NCBI GenBank assembly: GCA_018828385.1
Contig: JAHJVE010000007.1
Location: 186,001 to 250,000, forward strand
DNA from: Gammaproteobacteria bacterium
Lineage (GTDB): Bacteria; Pseudomonadota; Gammaproteobacteria; Burkholderiales; Rhodocyclaceae
Reading direction: 5' to 3'
Length of the DNA stretch: 64,000 nucleotides
In this document: positions 1 through 9,384 of the stretch, piece by piece
How positions within the stretch are numbered: the first letter of the stretch is position 1
Layout: every line of letters starts with the position of its first letter
Made by a program: the position numbers and the translations under genes
Notes under the pieces: generated by a model
The model's input: only the letters and a program-made list of their open reading frames with translations
What the model was told of the DNA's origin: nothing
The model's database searches: none

Positions 1-798
1 GGCGACTTCGGCCAGTTCCGGATCGTATTCGGCGAGATTGCCGAGCCTAGTGGCAACGCCGTCGATCTGGCGTTCGCAGGCGGCGTCGTCGTCGGAAAGG
101 ACAGCCAGCGCGTACTGCGCGCCTTCGATAAGGCTGGCGGCATGGCCGAGGCGGCGGTGTTCGACGTCGAGCGTCGCCCATTCGTCGTCGCCAAAGGCCA
201 GGGCGTCGAGTTCTCCGATCTGCCATTGCAACTGCTCGCGTTCGCGCTGCAGCATGTCGGCACCGTCGCTGGCCGTGCGCAGCATTTGCTCGGCATCGCG
301 CCAGATTTTCCAGGCCGCGCCAACTTCACGCGCCAGCCCGCTCAGGCCGGCATGGCTGTCGAGCAGCGTGCGCTGGGCGTCGGCCCGGAGCAGCGACTGG
401 TGGGCGTGCTGGCCGTGAATATCGACCAGCCACTCGCCGACTTCGCGCATTTGCTGGACGGTAGCCGGCGAGCCGTTGATGTAGGCGCGCGAACGACCGC
501 CGGCATCGACGACGCGACGGAGCAGCAGTTCGTCGTCGCCATCGAAATCGTTGGCGCGCAGCCACTCGCCGACTTGCGGCTGGGCGGAGATATCGAAAGT
601 GGCGGCAACTTCCGCCTTGTCGCAGCCGGAACGGACAACGCCGGCATCGGCGCGCTCGCCGAGCGCCAGCGCCAGAGCATCGATCAGGATCGACTTGCCG
701 GCCCCGGTTTCGCCGGTCAACGCACCGAAACCGGCCAAAAACGAGAGTTCCAGCCGGTCGACAATGACAAAGTCGCGGATTGTCAGGTGACGCAGCAT
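1..798 (-). CDS. recN: DNA repair protein RecN, 5' part (truncated by window edge)
   Basis: RecN is an SMC-like ATPase that acts in double-strand break repair and recombination. The first 266 codons are present and the gene runs off the window start. The start is [18 protein letters not shown], followed by the Walker A segment GETGAGKSILIDAL at about residue 30, the typical RecN head. The ATG at 798 shares its A with the TGA of nadK, so the two genes are translationally coupled. nadK-recN adjacency is common in proteobacteria. SOS control is known for the family, but the promoter would lie upstream of nadK and no LexA box was recognised there. Confidence 0.93.
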   Translation of the reverse strand, partial: MLRHLTIRDFVIVDRLELSFLAGFGALTGETGAGKSILIDALALALGERADAGVVRSGCDKAEVAATFDISAQPQVGEWLRANDFDGDDELLLRRVVDAGGRSRAYINGSPATVQQMREVGEWLVDIHGQHAHQSLLRADAQRTLLDSHAGLSGLAREVGAAWKIWRDAEQMLRTASDGADMLQREREQLQWQIGELDALAFGDDEWATLDVEHRRLGHAASLIEGAQYALAVLSDDDAACERQIDGVATRLGNLAEYDPELAEVA

Positions 799-1709
799 CA
801 AGTTCCCTTCGGCCGCTCGCTCCACTGCAGCTTCTGGCGCAGCATGGCGAAATAGCTGTAGCCCGGCGGATGCAGGAAGGTGATGGCGTGTTCCGAACGG
901 CGCAGGCGCACGCAATCGCCGCGTTCGAGGTCGAGCGTCACCTGGCCGTCGAAGTGCACGCGCGCGTCTTCGGCATTGGCGATGCGCAGCTCGATGTCGG
1001 CACTGTCATTGACGATGATCGGCCGATTGGTCAGGGCATGCGGGCAGAGCGGGACGAGGGCGATGCCGGCCGTCGTCGGATGCAAAATCGGCCCGCCGGC
1101 CGACATCGAATAGGCCGTCGAGCCGGTCGGCGTGGCGACGATCAGGCCGTCGGAGCGCAGGTTGTAGATGAATTCGCCGTCGATGAACAACTCGAACTCG
1201 ATCATCCGGCCGATGGCGCCCTTGTCGACGACGACATCGTTGAGCGCCAGGTTTTCGGCGATTTCCTTGCCGTCGCGCGTGATTTCGGCGGCGAGCAGCA
1301 TGCGGTTTTCCTGGGCGAAGCGGCCGTCGAGCAGATCGTCCATGCAGGTCAGCAGGTCGTCGCGGGCGATATCGGTCATGAAGCCGAGCCGGCCCTGATT
1401 GACGCCGACCAGCGGCACGCAATAACGGGCCAGGCGACGCGCCGCGTTGAGCATGGTGCCGTCGCCACCGAGCACGATGGCGAGGTCGGCATGGGCGCCG
1501 ATGTCGTTGAAGCCGCAGGTTACCCAGCGCGACAGATCGACCTTCTTGCCAATGTGTTCGGAGGTTTCGCGCTCGATGAACACCGAGACGCCGCGCTCGT
1601 AAAGGTATTCGGCCAGGCCACGCAGGGATTCGGCAATTTCCATGCTGTGGTATTTGCCGACCAGGGCGATGGTCCGGGGATTGCGGAGGGAAGCGAAGCT
1701 TCTGTTCAT
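798..1709 (-). CDS. nadK: NAD kinase
   Basis: Phosphorylates NAD to NADP in the cytosol. The protein begins [20 protein letters not shown] and carries the diagnostic [11 protein letters not shown] motif and the NALND-type segment (here [11 protein letters not shown]), followed by [16 protein letters not shown]. About 303 residues is normal for the family. An upstream in-frame ATG at 1727 exists, but the ATG at 1709 fits the usual N-terminus better. It is divergent from hrcA and overlaps recN by one base. Confidence 0.94.
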   Translation of the reverse strand: MNRSFASLRNPRTIALVGKYHSMEIAESLRGLAEYLYERGVSVFIERETSEHIGKKVDLSRWVTCGFNDIGAHADLAIVLGGDGTMLNAARRLARYCVPLVGVNQGRLGFMTDIARDDLLTCMDDLLDGRFAQENRMLLAAEITRDGKEIAENLALNDVVVDKGAIGRMIEFELFIDGEFIYNLRSDGLIVATPTGSTAYSMSAGGPILHPTTAGIALVPLCPHALTNRPIIVNDSADIELRIANAEDARVHFDGQVTLDLERGDCVRLRRSEHAITFLHPPGYSYFAMLRQKLQWSERPKGT

Positions 1710-1774
1710 GGGGCCGAATTCTTGCATAAAAAAGCTGTTGCGGTGCTGACCGCAGATTTTTGTACAATCCGCCC

Positions 1775-2803
1775 ATGCTTGATGATCGCGCGCGCACCCT
1801 GCTCAAAACCCTGGTCGAACACTACATTGCCGACGGGCAACCGGTCGGCTCGCGGGCGCTGTCCAAATTTTCCGGCCTCGATCTGTCACCGGCGACGATC
1901 CGCAACGTCATGGCCGACCTCGAGGAAGCCGGCTTTGTGGCCAGCCCGCACACCTCGGCCGGACGCATTCCGACGGCCCGCGGCTACCGGCTGTTCGTCG
2001 ACCGCCTGCTCACCGTCCAGCCACTCGAAGCCCGGCAGATGGGCGAGATGAAAGAATCGCTGCACGGCTTGCCGAACAGCCAGATCATCTCGAGCGCCTC
2101 GCAACTACTCTCCAGCCTGTCGAATTTCGCCGGCGTCGTCATCGCTCCCCGGCGTCAGGCAAATCGCATCCGCCAGATCGAGTTCCTGAGCCTGTCGGAA
2201 AAACGCATCCTGCTCATCATTGTCACCACCGACGGTGACGTGCAGAACCGCATCGTCAGCAGCGACAAGGCCTACTCGCCATCCGAACTGGTCAGCGCCG
2301 GCAATTACCTGACGCAGAATTTCGCCGGCCTCGATTTCGAGCAGATTCGCCAGCGCCTGGCCAGCGAAATCCAGCAGTTGCGCGAAGATATCAAGCCGCT
2401 CATGGCCTTGGCGCTCGACGCCGGCGACGCGGCGATGGCTGACAACTCAGCCCCCTACGTGATTTCCGGCGAACGCAACCTGCTCGATGTCGAGGAACTG
2501 TCGTCGAACATGAAACGCCTGCGCGAACTGTTCGATCTCTTTGAGCAACGTTCCAGCCTGGTCCGCCTGCTCGACATTTCCAACCGCGCCGAGGGCGTGC
2601 AGATTTTCATCGGCGGCGAATCGGGCATCGCCCCGCTCGACGAATGCAGCGTCATCGCCGCCCCCTACAGCGTCGACGGCCGCATCGTCGGCTCGGTCGG
2701 CGTCATCGGCCCGACCCGCATGGCCTACGAACGCGTTATTCCCATCGTCGACATCACCGCCCGCCTGCTTTCCAGCGCCCTCTCCTACAAGTCGGACAAC
2801 TAA
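1775..2803 (+). CDS. hrcA: Heat-inducible transcription repressor HrcA
   Basis: HrcA represses chaperone genes by binding CIRCE operators. The 342-residue protein starts [26 protein letters not shown], the winged-helix N-terminus, followed by [17 protein letters not shown] and [14 protein letters not shown], which are family hallmarks. An in-frame TTG at 1760 lies upstream, but the ATG at 1775 is the canonical start. Its stop (TAATG) overlaps hemH by one base. I found no CIRCE operator next to grpE, dnaK or dnaJ in this window, so its targets are probably elsewhere (for example groESL). Confidence 0.95.
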   Translation: MLDDRARTLLKTLVEHYIADGQPVGSRALSKFSGLDLSPATIRNVMADLEEAGFVASPHTSAGRIPTARGYRLFVDRLLTVQPLEARQMGEMKESLHGLPNSQIISSASQLLSSLSNFAGVVIAPRRQANRIRQIEFLSLSEKRILLIIVTTDGDVQNRIVSSDKAYSPSELVSAGNYLTQNFAGLDFEQIRQRLASEIQQLREDIKPLMALALDAGDAAMADNSAPYVISGERNLLDVEELSSNMKRLRELFDLFEQRSSLVRLLDISNRAEGVQIFIGGESGIAPLDECSVIAAPYSVDGRIVGSVGVIGPTRMAYERVIPIVDITARLLSSALSYKSDN

Positions 2804-3906
2804 TGCCCCGTTTTCTTCCGGAACCGCCGCACCGTCACGGCAACGCGGCCAGCACCGCTGTCGTCCTCGTCAATCTCGGCACGCCGGACGCGCCGACCGC
2901 GCCGGCCCTCAAGCGCTATCTCAAGCAATTCCTCTCCGACCCGCGCGTCGTCGAAATTCCCAAACCGCTGTGGTGGCTGATCCTCAACGGCATCATCCTC
3001 AACACCCGGCCGAAGAAATCGGCCGCCAAGTACGCCACCGTCTGGCTGCCGGAAGGCTCGCCGCTGCGCGTGCACACCGAGCGCCAGGCCAAGCTGCTCA
3101 AGGGGCTGATCGGTCAGCGCGGCCATCACGTCACCGTCACCTGGGCGATGCGCTACGGCGCACCGGCGCTGCCCGACGTGCTGGGCCACCTCAAGGCCGA
3201 AGGCGCCAGCCGTATCCTCGTCGTGCCGATGTATCCGCAATACGCGGCGAGCACGACGGCCACCGTCGTCGACGACGCCTGCAACTGGCTGACAAAAACC
3301 CGCAACCAACCGGAAATGCGCTTCACGCGCAATTTCCACGACCACGACGGCTACCTCGCCGCGCTCGAAAAAACCGTGCGCAAACATTGGCAGACGAACG
3401 GCGCGCTGGGTGACAACGACAAACTGCTCATCAGTTTCCACGGTCTGCCCAAGCGCAGCCTGACCCTCGGCGACCCCTACTTCTGCGAATGCCACAAAAC
3501 CGGCCGCCTGCTCGCCGAGCGCCTGAACCTCAAGCCCGAGCAATTCCAGATCTGCTTCCAGTCGCGTTTCGGCAAGGCCGAGTGGCTGCAGCCCTACACT
3601 GCGCCGACGCTCGAGCAATGGGGCAAGCAGGGCATCCGCCGCGTCGACGTCATCTGCCCTGGTTTCGTCGCCGACTGCCTTGAAACGCTCGAGGAAATCG
3701 CCCAGGAAGGCCGCGCCGACTTCATCAAGGCCGGCGGCAAGGAATGCCACTACATCCCGGCGCTCAACGAAGACGACACGTGGATCAGGGCCCTGGCCGA
3801 CATTGTCGAAAGCCATCTGGCCGGCTGGCCGACCAAGGCCGCCATCGAACCGCAGGCACTCGAAACCACCGCCCGGCAAGCTATCAAATTCGGCGCCCGC
3901 TCTTGA
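2803..3906 (+). CDS. hemH: Ferrochelatase
   Basis: Inserts ferrous iron into protoporphyrin IX, the last step of protoheme synthesis. The 367-residue protein has [14 protein letters not shown] near the N-terminus, [11 protein letters not shown] in the middle and [12 protein letters not shown] with the conserved catalytic-region histidine. It ends with the [15 protein letters not shown] block. The start codon overlaps the hrcA stop (TAATG), implying co-transcription. Confidence 0.96.
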   Translation: MPRFLPEPPHRHGNAASTAVVLVNLGTPDAPTAPALKRYLKQFLSDPRVVEIPKPLWWLILNGIILNTRPKKSAAKYATVWLPEGSPLRVHTERQAKLLKGLIGQRGHHVTVTWAMRYGAPALPDVLGHLKAEGASRILVVPMYPQYAASTTATVVDDACNWLTKTRNQPEMRFTRNFHDHDGYLAALEKTVRKHWQTNGALGDNDKLLISFHGLPKRSLTLGDPYFCECHKTGRLLAERLNLKPEQFQICFQSRFGKAEWLQPYTAPTLEQWGKQGIRRVDVICPGFVADCLETLEEIAQEGRADFIKAGGKECHYIPALNEDDTWIRALADIVESHLAGWPTKAAIEPQALETTARQAIKFGARS

Positions 3907-3957
3907 AATCCGGCACCGGGCACCCATATCAGAAAAACATGATATTTGGAGCGCCCG

Positions 3958-4404
3958 ATGCCTGAAGAAAGCCTGCACGTCGTCTGTCCGCACTGTTCCA
4001 CGGTCAACCGGATTTTTGGCCAAAAATTGAAAGATTCGCCCAACTGCGGCCAGTGCAAGCAGCCGCTGTTCAACGGCGAACCCGCCGAACTGACGGCCGC
4101 CAACTTCGACCGCCACATCTCGCGCAACGACCTGCCCGTTGTCGTCGATTTCTGGGCACCTTGGTGTGGCCCCTGCCGGCAGATGGCGCCGAATTTCCAC
4201 CAGGCTGCCATCGATCTCGAACCCTACGCCCGGCTGGTCAAGGTCGATACCGAAGCCGAACAGCAACTCGCCGCCCGCTTCAATATCCGCAGCATTCCGA
4301 CCCTGGCCATATTTATTAATGGCCGCGAGATCGCCCGCCAGAGCGGCGCGCTCGACCTCGGCTCGCTGAAACGCTGGATACAACCGCATCTCCACCAGCC
4401 TTAA
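3958..4404 (+). CDS. trxC: Thioredoxin 2 (zinc-ribbon thioredoxin)
   Basis: A cytosolic disulfide reductase of the TrxC type. The N-terminal zinc ribbon is CPHC (residues about 10-13) and CGQC (about 30-33), followed by a thioredoxin fold with active site WCGPC in VVVDFWAPWCGPCRQMAP. Length is 148 residues, as in E. coli TrxC (139). The start ATG at 3958 has a GGAG Shine-Dalgarno about 7 nt upstream; an in-frame TTG at 3946 is less likely. The stretch between the two zinc CxxC pairs is encoded by a copy of the dispersed repeat (3997-4032), yet the spacing between the cysteine pairs matches E. coli TrxC. Confidence 0.95.
   Translation: MPEESLHVVCPHCSTVNRIFGQKLKDSPNCGQCKQPLFNGEPAELTAANFDRHISRNDLPVVVDFWAPWCGPCRQMAPNFHQAAIDLEPYARLVKVDTEAEQQLAARFNIRSIPTLAIFINGREIARQSGALDLGSLKRWIQPHLHQP
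3997..4032 (-). repeat. Dispersed 37-bp repeat, copy A (inside trxC)
   Basis: Core read on the + strand is TTCCACGGTCAACCGG, then ATTTTTG, GCC and AAAAATTGAAA. It matches the family consensus apart from a T-tract in place of the first A-tract. It lies in frame in the TrxC zinc ribbon and encodes STVNRIFGQKLKD. Strand is given relative to the orientation in which the core comes last (GGTTGACCG). Confidence 0.8.
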
Positions 4405-4460
4405 CTTCTACCCCCGGCCGCCGTTAATGATGCATCCCAATGCATTCGACGGAGGCCACG

Positions 4461-5513
4461 ATGAAAATTGCCAGCAGCAGCCTGCAAATGGCCTCGTCGC
4501 ATGCCAGCGTCGAGCGCCATGAAGTCCGCGAATCGCTGAAAATGTGGGTCGGGCCGCAGCGCCCGCAGTTTGCCGGCGAAGAGTCGCGCCCCCGCCCGGC
4601 GCGCACCGACAACGTCAGCCTGTCCGATGCCGGCAAGGCGGCCAGCCAGGCCAGCGCCGGTGAAGCCGCCGAGGACGAGCTCGATGCCGATCCGCGGCTG
4701 CGTTTCATTCGCTCCATGCTCGAACTGCTGACCGGACACCGGATTCGCATTTTCGATGCCAGCGAACTCCAACCGAGTTCACAACCCCCAGCCATCGAAG
4801 CGCCACCGGCAACCGGCACACAGGCCCGCCCGACATCCGCCGGCTTCGGCATCGAGTACGACCGCCACGAGTCCTACAGCGAAGTCGAGCAAACGACGTT
4901 TTCTGCCAGCGGCACAGTCAAGACGGCCGATGGTCGCGAAATCAAATTCGACCTGCAGTTGTCGATGGCGCGCCAGTATCACGAAGAAAGCAATGTCAGC
5001 CTCCGTCTCGGCGATGCAGCACGCAAGGTCGATCCGCTCGTCCTCAACTTCGCCGGCACCGCGGCGCAACTGACCGACCAACGCTTCGCCTTCGACCTCA
5101 ATGCCGACGGCAGCACGGAAAACATCAACTTCCTGGCCCCGGGCAGCGGCTTCCTGGCTTTCGACCGCAACGGCGACGGCCGGATCAACGATGGCAGCGA
5201 ACTGTTCGGCCCGACCAGCGGCGACGGCTTTCAGGAATTGGCCGCACTCGATGGCGACCAGAACGGCTGGATCGATGAAAACGATGCGGCATTTAACCAG
5301 TTGTCGCTGTGGACACCTGACAAAATTGACAAAGACACGCTCCAGTCGCTGAGCGCTGCCGGCGTTGGTGCCATCGCGCTAAGCCGCATTGCTACGCCAT
5401 TTGACCTCAAGACAAATGCCAATGAGCTGCTCGGAGAAATTCGCACTTCTGGAATTTTTTTGCATGAAACAGGTACGGCTGGCACAATCCAGCAAATTGA
5501 TCTGACCGCCTAG
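4461..5513 (+). CDS. Uncharacterised protein with EF-hand-like calcium motifs
   Basis: I do not recognise a named family. The 350-residue protein has a charged, Ala/Pro-rich N-terminal 130 residues, then a beta-rich part and an acidic Ca-binding-like region. It has two EF-hand/dockerin-like loops, DRNGDGRINDGSE (from D235) and DGDQNGWIDENDAAF (from D264), preceded by a looser DLNADGSTEN. There is no signal peptide. The ATG at 4461 is preceded by GGAGG 5 nt upstream, so I prefer it to the in-frame ATG at 4440. It sits between trxC and a chemoreceptor. Similar proteins resemble RTX-associated calcium-binding proteins; the function is unknown. Confidence 0.8.
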   Translation: MKIASSSLQMASSHASVERHEVRESLKMWVGPQRPQFAGEESRPRPARTDNVSLSDAGKAASQASAGEAAEDELDADPRLRFIRSMLELLTGHRIRIFDASELQPSSQPPAIEAPPATGTQARPTSAGFGIEYDRHESYSEVEQTTFSASGTVKTADGREIKFDLQLSMARQYHEESNVSLRLGDAARKVDPLVLNFAGTAAQLTDQRFAFDLNADGSTENINFLAPGSGFLAFDRNGDGRINDGSELFGPTSGDGFQELAALDGDQNGWIDENDAAFNQLSLWTPDKIDKDTLQSLSAAGVGAIALSRIATPFDLKTNANELLGEIRTSGIFLHETGTAGTIQQIDLTA

Positions 5514-5546
5514 CTGAAAAATGGTCGCAGTAACAAGAGGAAGAAC

Positions 5547-7166
5547 ATGCCGCGCATCGCCGATTTGAAAATCTGGATCCGCCTTACGGCGGCCATCTGG
5601 GTCGTACTGGCCATCATCTGGGCCGGGGCAATAGTCTGGACCACCCAGGTCAATCGAGAGACAGCGATCCTGCAGGCGCAGGACTTTTCAAAGAGCATCC
5701 ACGAAATGACCATGGCCGGCCTGACCGGCATGATGCTGACCGGCACCGTCGGACAGCGCGAAGTTTTCCTCGACCAGATCGAACAGCTCTCAGTCATCAA
5801 GGACCTGATCGTTGCCCGTAGCGATGCCGTGGTCAAACTGTACGGCCCCGACACCAAGAGTAAGCGGCCGCTCGATGCGCTGGAAAAGGAAGTAATGGCC
5901 AGCGGCAACCCGTATATGTCGGTTGAAAGCGCCAACGGCAGCTCTTTCCTGCACGTCATCAACCCGACCAAGGCCTCGAAAAACTACCTCGGCAAGGACT
6001 GCATCCTTTGCCACCAGGTGCCCGAAGGCACCGTGCTTGGCGTGGTCAGCATGAAGGTGTCACTCGACTCGGTCGAGGCGCAGGTATCGGCCTTCCGTCT
6101 CAAGATTGCCGGCGTTGCAATCGCCGCGCTGGGCGCCCTGCTCGTCCTCATCTACCTGATCACCAACCATTTTGTCAGTAAGCCGCTCGAGGCCATGCGT
6201 AGCGGTCTCGCCGACATCGCCCGGGGCGAAGGTGACCTGACCCGCCGCCTGCCGATCAAGGGCAATGATGAAGTCGGTCGGGCGGCACAGGTTTTCAACG
6301 AAATGATGGAGAACTTCAACCAGCTCGTTCGCCAGGTCCGCGACGCTGCCAGCCAGGTTTCTGCCCGCGTTGCCGCGCTCTCCGACAGCGCCGACCGCGT
6401 CACACAGAGTTCGCATCAGCAGAACGAAAAATCCGATCAGGCCGCCTCGGCCGTCGAGCAATTGGTCTCCAGCATTTCGTCGATTGCCCAGAGCGCCGAA
6501 CATGTCCAGCACCAGTCCCAGGAAAGCCTGTCCCGCGCCAACGAAGGTAGCCGCAACCTCAACGTGCTGCTCGGCGAAATGAACGTCGTCGAAAGCGCAG
6601 TCAAGGAAATGGCCGAGTCGGTAAATAACTTCGTCAAGAACACCGAAGCCATCACGACGATGACCCGCGAAGTCAAGGACATCGCCGAACAAACCAACCT
6701 GCTGGCCCTCAACGCCGCCATCGAAGCGGCGCGCGCCGGCGAACAGGGCCGCGGTTTCGCGGTGGTCGCTGACGAAGTACGCAAGCTTGCCGAAAAATCG
6801 TCGCGCTCCGCCACCGAGATCGACGCCATCACAGCCCAGCTCAGCGCGCAGTCGGTCGCTGTCCGGCGCAGCATCGAGGAAGGCATCGCCCATCTCGAAA
6901 GCAGCCAGAACGCAGTGCATTCAGTATCGGACATCCTGCAGGCGACCAATGGTTCGGTTACCGAAGTCGGCCTCGGCCTTGATGCCATCGCCTCGGCTAC
7001 CGACCAGCAACGCCGTTTCTCGGGCGACGTTGAAAACAGCATCGAAGCCATCGCCGGCATGGCCCGCGAGAACTCGGGTACGGTCGAACAGACGGCTGGT
7101 GCGGCGCACGACCTCAAGCGACTGGCCGAAGGCCTGGCTTCGCTGGTCGGACGATTCAAGGTTTAA
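5547..7166 (+). CDS. Methyl-accepting chemotaxis protein with periplasmic CxxCH heme motif
   Basis: A 539-residue chemoreceptor. It has TM1 at about 13-32, a periplasmic domain of about 150 residues, TM2 at about 187-210, a HAMP domain at about 211-265 and a cytoplasmic signalling hairpin with [20 protein letters not shown] near residue 386. The periplasmic domain contains a single CILCH at residues 152-156, a c-type heme attachment motif, so it may sense redox state, oxygen, NO or another heme ligand. The Shine-Dalgarno is AGAGGAAG. It is followed by a strong hairpin terminator and faces a convergent kinase gene. Confidence 0.93.
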   Translation: MPRIADLKIWIRLTAAIWVVLAIIWAGAIVWTTQVNRETAILQAQDFSKSIHEMTMAGLTGMMLTGTVGQREVFLDQIEQLSVIKDLIVARSDAVVKLYGPDTKSKRPLDALEKEVMASGNPYMSVESANGSSFLHVINPTKASKNYLGKDCILCHQVPEGTVLGVVSMKVSLDSVEAQVSAFRLKIAGVAIAALGALLVLIYLITNHFVSKPLEAMRSGLADIARGEGDLTRRLPIKGNDEVGRAAQVFNEMMENFNQLVRQVRDAASQVSARVAALSDSADRVTQSSHQQNEKSDQAASAVEQLVSSISSIAQSAEHVQHQSQESLSRANEGSRNLNVLLGEMNVVESAVKEMAESVNNFVKNTEAITTMTREVKDIAEQTNLLALNAAIEAARAGEQGRGFAVVADEVRKLAEKSSRSATEIDAITAQLSAQSVAVRRSIEEGIAHLESSQNAVHSVSDILQATNGSVTEVGLGLDAIASATDQQRRFSGDVENSIEAIAGMARENSGTVEQTAGAAHDLKRLAEGLASLVGRFKV

Positions 7167-7188
7167 GGGTTTTTAATGCCAGACCGTG

Positions 7189-7212
7189 AAACAGCCTCTT
7201 CGGAGGCTGTTT
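7189..7212. terminator. Bidirectional UUCG-loop terminator
   Basis: Stem AAACAGCCTC / GAGGCTGTTT with a TTCG tetraloop, followed by T on the + strand and A-rich sequence on the other. It lies between the convergent chemoreceptor and kinase genes and can serve both. Confidence 0.9.
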
Positions 7213-8571
7213 TTACATCGGCGCCAGCTCGAGATCAAGGCCGCCGGCAGGGCGCGAGCCTCCCGGTCCAGCCTCGCTCCTGACAGCTGGCAAGCCCTGC
7301 GCAGCGGCGATGTGGTTCACTTCGCGCAGGCGCTTGATCATCCTGGTCAGCAGCGTATTGCGCATGCGTTCGAGAAGCTCTTCCGACGACAGGGCGAGTG
7401 CCGCCGCATTGACTTCGAGGAACAGCGTCGGCTCAAGGGTGACTGCCGTCGAACAACGCTGGTCACTGGACGGGTGCAGGTACGACACCTCGCCGATCGG
7501 CTCGCTGCGCCCCAGGCGGCACAGGGCCTTGCCTTCGATCGAGATCTCGACCGAGCCGCTGACGATGATGCCGAAGAACTTGTTGCGCTCGCCTTCGCGG
7601 ATGATCGCGACATTAGGCAGGATCTCGCGCCAGACCGAGACGCGGAGCACTTCCCAGATTTCGACGTTTTCGAACTCAACGAAGAATTCCAGCCCGCGCA
7701 AGGTCTCGAAATGGCTCATGTCCTGCGCGGTTTCGTCCTCTTCGAGGATTTGGTAGCGCACGGCCGACAGATCCTTGGCCATTTCGGCGCCATTCCGGTA
7801 GCGGCTGTAGAGATCCTTCTCCAGTGCCCGGCGCATGATGGCGTTGAGACCTTCCGGCAAGTTCGGGTTGAGCGCCGTGACGGCCGGCGCTTCGGTATTG
7901 ATGATGCGATAGACGAGCGTCGCCTGGTTGTTGGCGCGGAAAGGCAGGCGGCCGGTCAGGAGCTGGAACATGAGCACGCCGAGCGAATAGAGGTCGGTCT
8001 TCTGGTTGAGCGGATAGCCCTTGATCTGTTCCGGCGACATGTAGGCCGGCGAACCGACGCCCATGATGAAGGTCGAGTCGCGGTCCATGTCCTTGTTCAT
8101 GTTCAGGGCCAGACCGAAATCGGCGATTTTCGGCTCGTCGTTGGCGGCGATCATGATATTGGCCGGCTTGATGTCGCGGTGAATGATGCCCTGCCGGTAA
8201 GCCGCGTCGAGCGCCATGCAGCATTTGAAAATGATGCTGATGGCGCGATGCATGGGCAGCAGTTTGTCGATCCGGCAGTTGTCTTCAAGCGTGAAACCTT
8301 CGACATACTCCATGGCCAGATAGGCGAACTCCGGCTCGACCACGGCTTCGTAAACCTGAACGATGTTCGGGTGATTGAGGCGCTTGGAGACCATCCCCTC
8401 GTTCTGGAACAGCTTGCGCATGCGCCGCGACATGGCGGAACTGTCTTTCCCGAACTGGATCACCTTGACGGCGACCTGGCGGTTGGCATCCGGATCGTCA
8501 CAAAGGTAGACGGTCGCCGTCGCCCCCTTGCCCAGTTCCTTGATCACCCGGTATTTACCGATATATTCCAT
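7213..8571 (-). CDS. Ser/Thr protein kinase fused to a cyclic-nucleotide-binding-like domain
   Basis: 452 residues. The N-terminal Hanks-type kinase has glycine loop GKGATATV (14-21), Lys36 in VAVK, the catalytic HRDIKPAN (131-138) and the DFG metal site at 151-153. It is followed by SPAYMSPEQ and the LYSLGVLMFQLLTG helix. The C-terminal part (about 290-420) looks like a cNMP-binding/CRP-type beta-roll (FFGIIVSGSVEISIEGK, IGEVSYL). There is no transmembrane segment, so it is cytosolic. Coupling of a kinase to a nucleotide- or ligand-binding roll suggests allosteric control. It is convergent with the chemoreceptor gene; a partnership is only suggested by position. Confidence 0.92.
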   Translation of the reverse strand: MEYIGKYRVIKELGKGATATVYLCDDPDANRQVAVKVIQFGKDSSAMSRRMRKLFQNEGMVSKRLNHPNIVQVYEAVVEPEFAYLAMEYVEGFTLEDNCRIDKLLPMHRAISIIFKCCMALDAAYRQGIIHRDIKPANIMIAANDEPKIADFGLALNMNKDMDRDSTFIMGVGSPAYMSPEQIKGYPLNQKTDLYSLGVLMFQLLTGRLPFRANNQATLVYRIINTEAPAVTALNPNLPEGLNAIMRRALEKDLYSRYRNGAEMAKDLSAVRYQILEEDETAQDMSHFETLRGLEFFVEFENVEIWEVLRVSVWREILPNVAIIREGERNKFFGIIVSGSVEISIEGKALCRLGRSEPIGEVSYLHPSSDQRCSTAVTLEPTLFLEVNAAALALSSEELLERMRNTLLTRMIKRLREVNHIAAAQGLPAVRSEAGPGGSRPAGGLDLELAPM

Positions 8572-8652
8572 GCAGGATACGCCTCAGATACTCACGGAAT
8601 TATCGTAGCACGCAGGCTGCGGCAGGACAGCCAAAAATAATTCGTCCCGGCA

Positions 8653-8680
8653 CTTGAAAGAACAGTCAAAGCCCCCAGAT
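8653..8680 (+). promoter_or_regulatory. Sigma-32 heat-shock promoter of grpE
   Basis: CTTGAAA (8653-8659), a 13-nt spacer, then CCCCAGAT (8673-8680). This closely matches the RpoH consensus CTTGAAA/CCCCATnT. The grpE ATG lies 29 nt downstream. Confidence 0.85.
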
Positions 8681-8709
8681 AACGAAACAGTATTTTGGGA
8701 GAACAACGC

Positions 8710-9276
8710 ATGAGCAATAACGAAAACCCCCAGGAATCCTTGCTGGGCAATGAAACTGCGGCCGAACCCGCGATCACGCCGACGGCCGAAGCGCCGGCCG
8801 GGGAACACACCGATACCCTGCCCAGCGTCGAGGAGCAATTTCGCGCCCTCGAACTGAAAGCAGCAGAACATTACGACGCCTGGCTGCGCGCCAAGGCCGA
8901 GGGTGAAAACATCCGCCGCCGCGCCCAGGAAGACATTGCCAAGGCGCACAAATTCGCTGTCGAGCGTTTTGCCGGCGAACTGCTGGCCGTCAAGGACAGC
9001 CTCGAAGCGGCGCTGGCCGTGCCGGAGCAGACGGTGGAGAGCTTCAAATCCGGCGTCGAGCTGACACTGAAACAACTGGTTGCCGCTTTCGAGAAGAACG
9101 CGCTAATCGAAGTCAGCCCGGCTGGCGAGAAGTTCGATCCGCACAAGCACCAGGCCATCGGCATGGTCGATTCGGAGCAGGAAGCCAACACCGTCGTCAC
9201 CGTGCTGCAAAAGGGCTACACCATCGCCGACCGCGTGTTGCGTCCGGCCCTGGTCATGGTCGCCAAGGGCAAGTAA
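8710..9276 (+). CDS. grpE: Nucleotide exchange factor GrpE
   Basis: Releases ADP from DnaK. 188 residues with an acidic, disordered N-terminus, then the long helical dimerisation stretch ([35 protein letters not shown]) and the beta-domain ending [13 protein letters not shown]. The start ATG at 8710 has TGGGAGAA upstream; an in-frame TTG at 8695 overlaps that Shine-Dalgarno and is rejected. First gene of the grpE-dnaK-dnaJ chaperone cluster. Confidence 0.96.
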   Translation: MSNNENPQESLLGNETAAEPAITPTAEAPAGEHTDTLPSVEEQFRALELKAAEHYDAWLRAKAEGENIRRRAQEDIAKAHKFAVERFAGELLAVKDSLEAALAVPEQTVESFKSGVELTLKQLVAAFEKNALIEVSPAGEKFDPHKHQAIGMVDSEQEANTVVTVLQKGYTIADRVLRPALVMVAKGK

Positions 9277-9279
9277 GCC

Positions 9280-9316
9280 TTTCAATTTCGGGCGTTTTTT
9301 CCGGTTGACCGTAGCA
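9280..9316 (+). repeat. Dispersed 37-bp repeat, copy B (grpE-dnaK gap)
   Basis: Full copy. Reverse-complement order is TGCTACGGTCAACCGG, AAAAAAC, GCCC and GAAATTGAAA. It begins 4 nt after the grpE stop and ends 5 nt before the -35 element of the dnaK promoter. Confidence 0.9.
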
Positions 9317-9320
9317 GTCC

Positions 9321-9348
9321 CTTGAAAACGGTTTGAACGCCCCCAATT
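9321..9348 (+). promoter_or_regulatory. Sigma-32 heat-shock promoter of dnaK
   Basis: CTTGAAA (9321-9327), a 13-nt spacer, then CCCCAATT (9341-9348). It has the same geometry as the grpE promoter, so dnaK has its own RpoH start in addition to any read-through from grpE. Confidence 0.85.
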
Positions 9349-9384
9349 CACGAACATCAGCAATTCACATTTAGGAAGAACATC

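Noticed and set aside
2800..4395. Long open frame antisense to hemH and trxC
   Set aside because: GC-rich third positions create long antisense frames; the opposite strand holds clear ferrochelatase and thioredoxin genes.
7186..8640. 484-codon open frame antisense to the kinase gene
   Set aside because: No recognisable domain; the kinase motifs on the minus strand are intact.
8571..9384. CIRCE operator near grpE/dnaK
   Set aside because: No TTAGCACTC-N9-GAGTGCTAA or close variant was seen; sigma-32 elements explain regulation.
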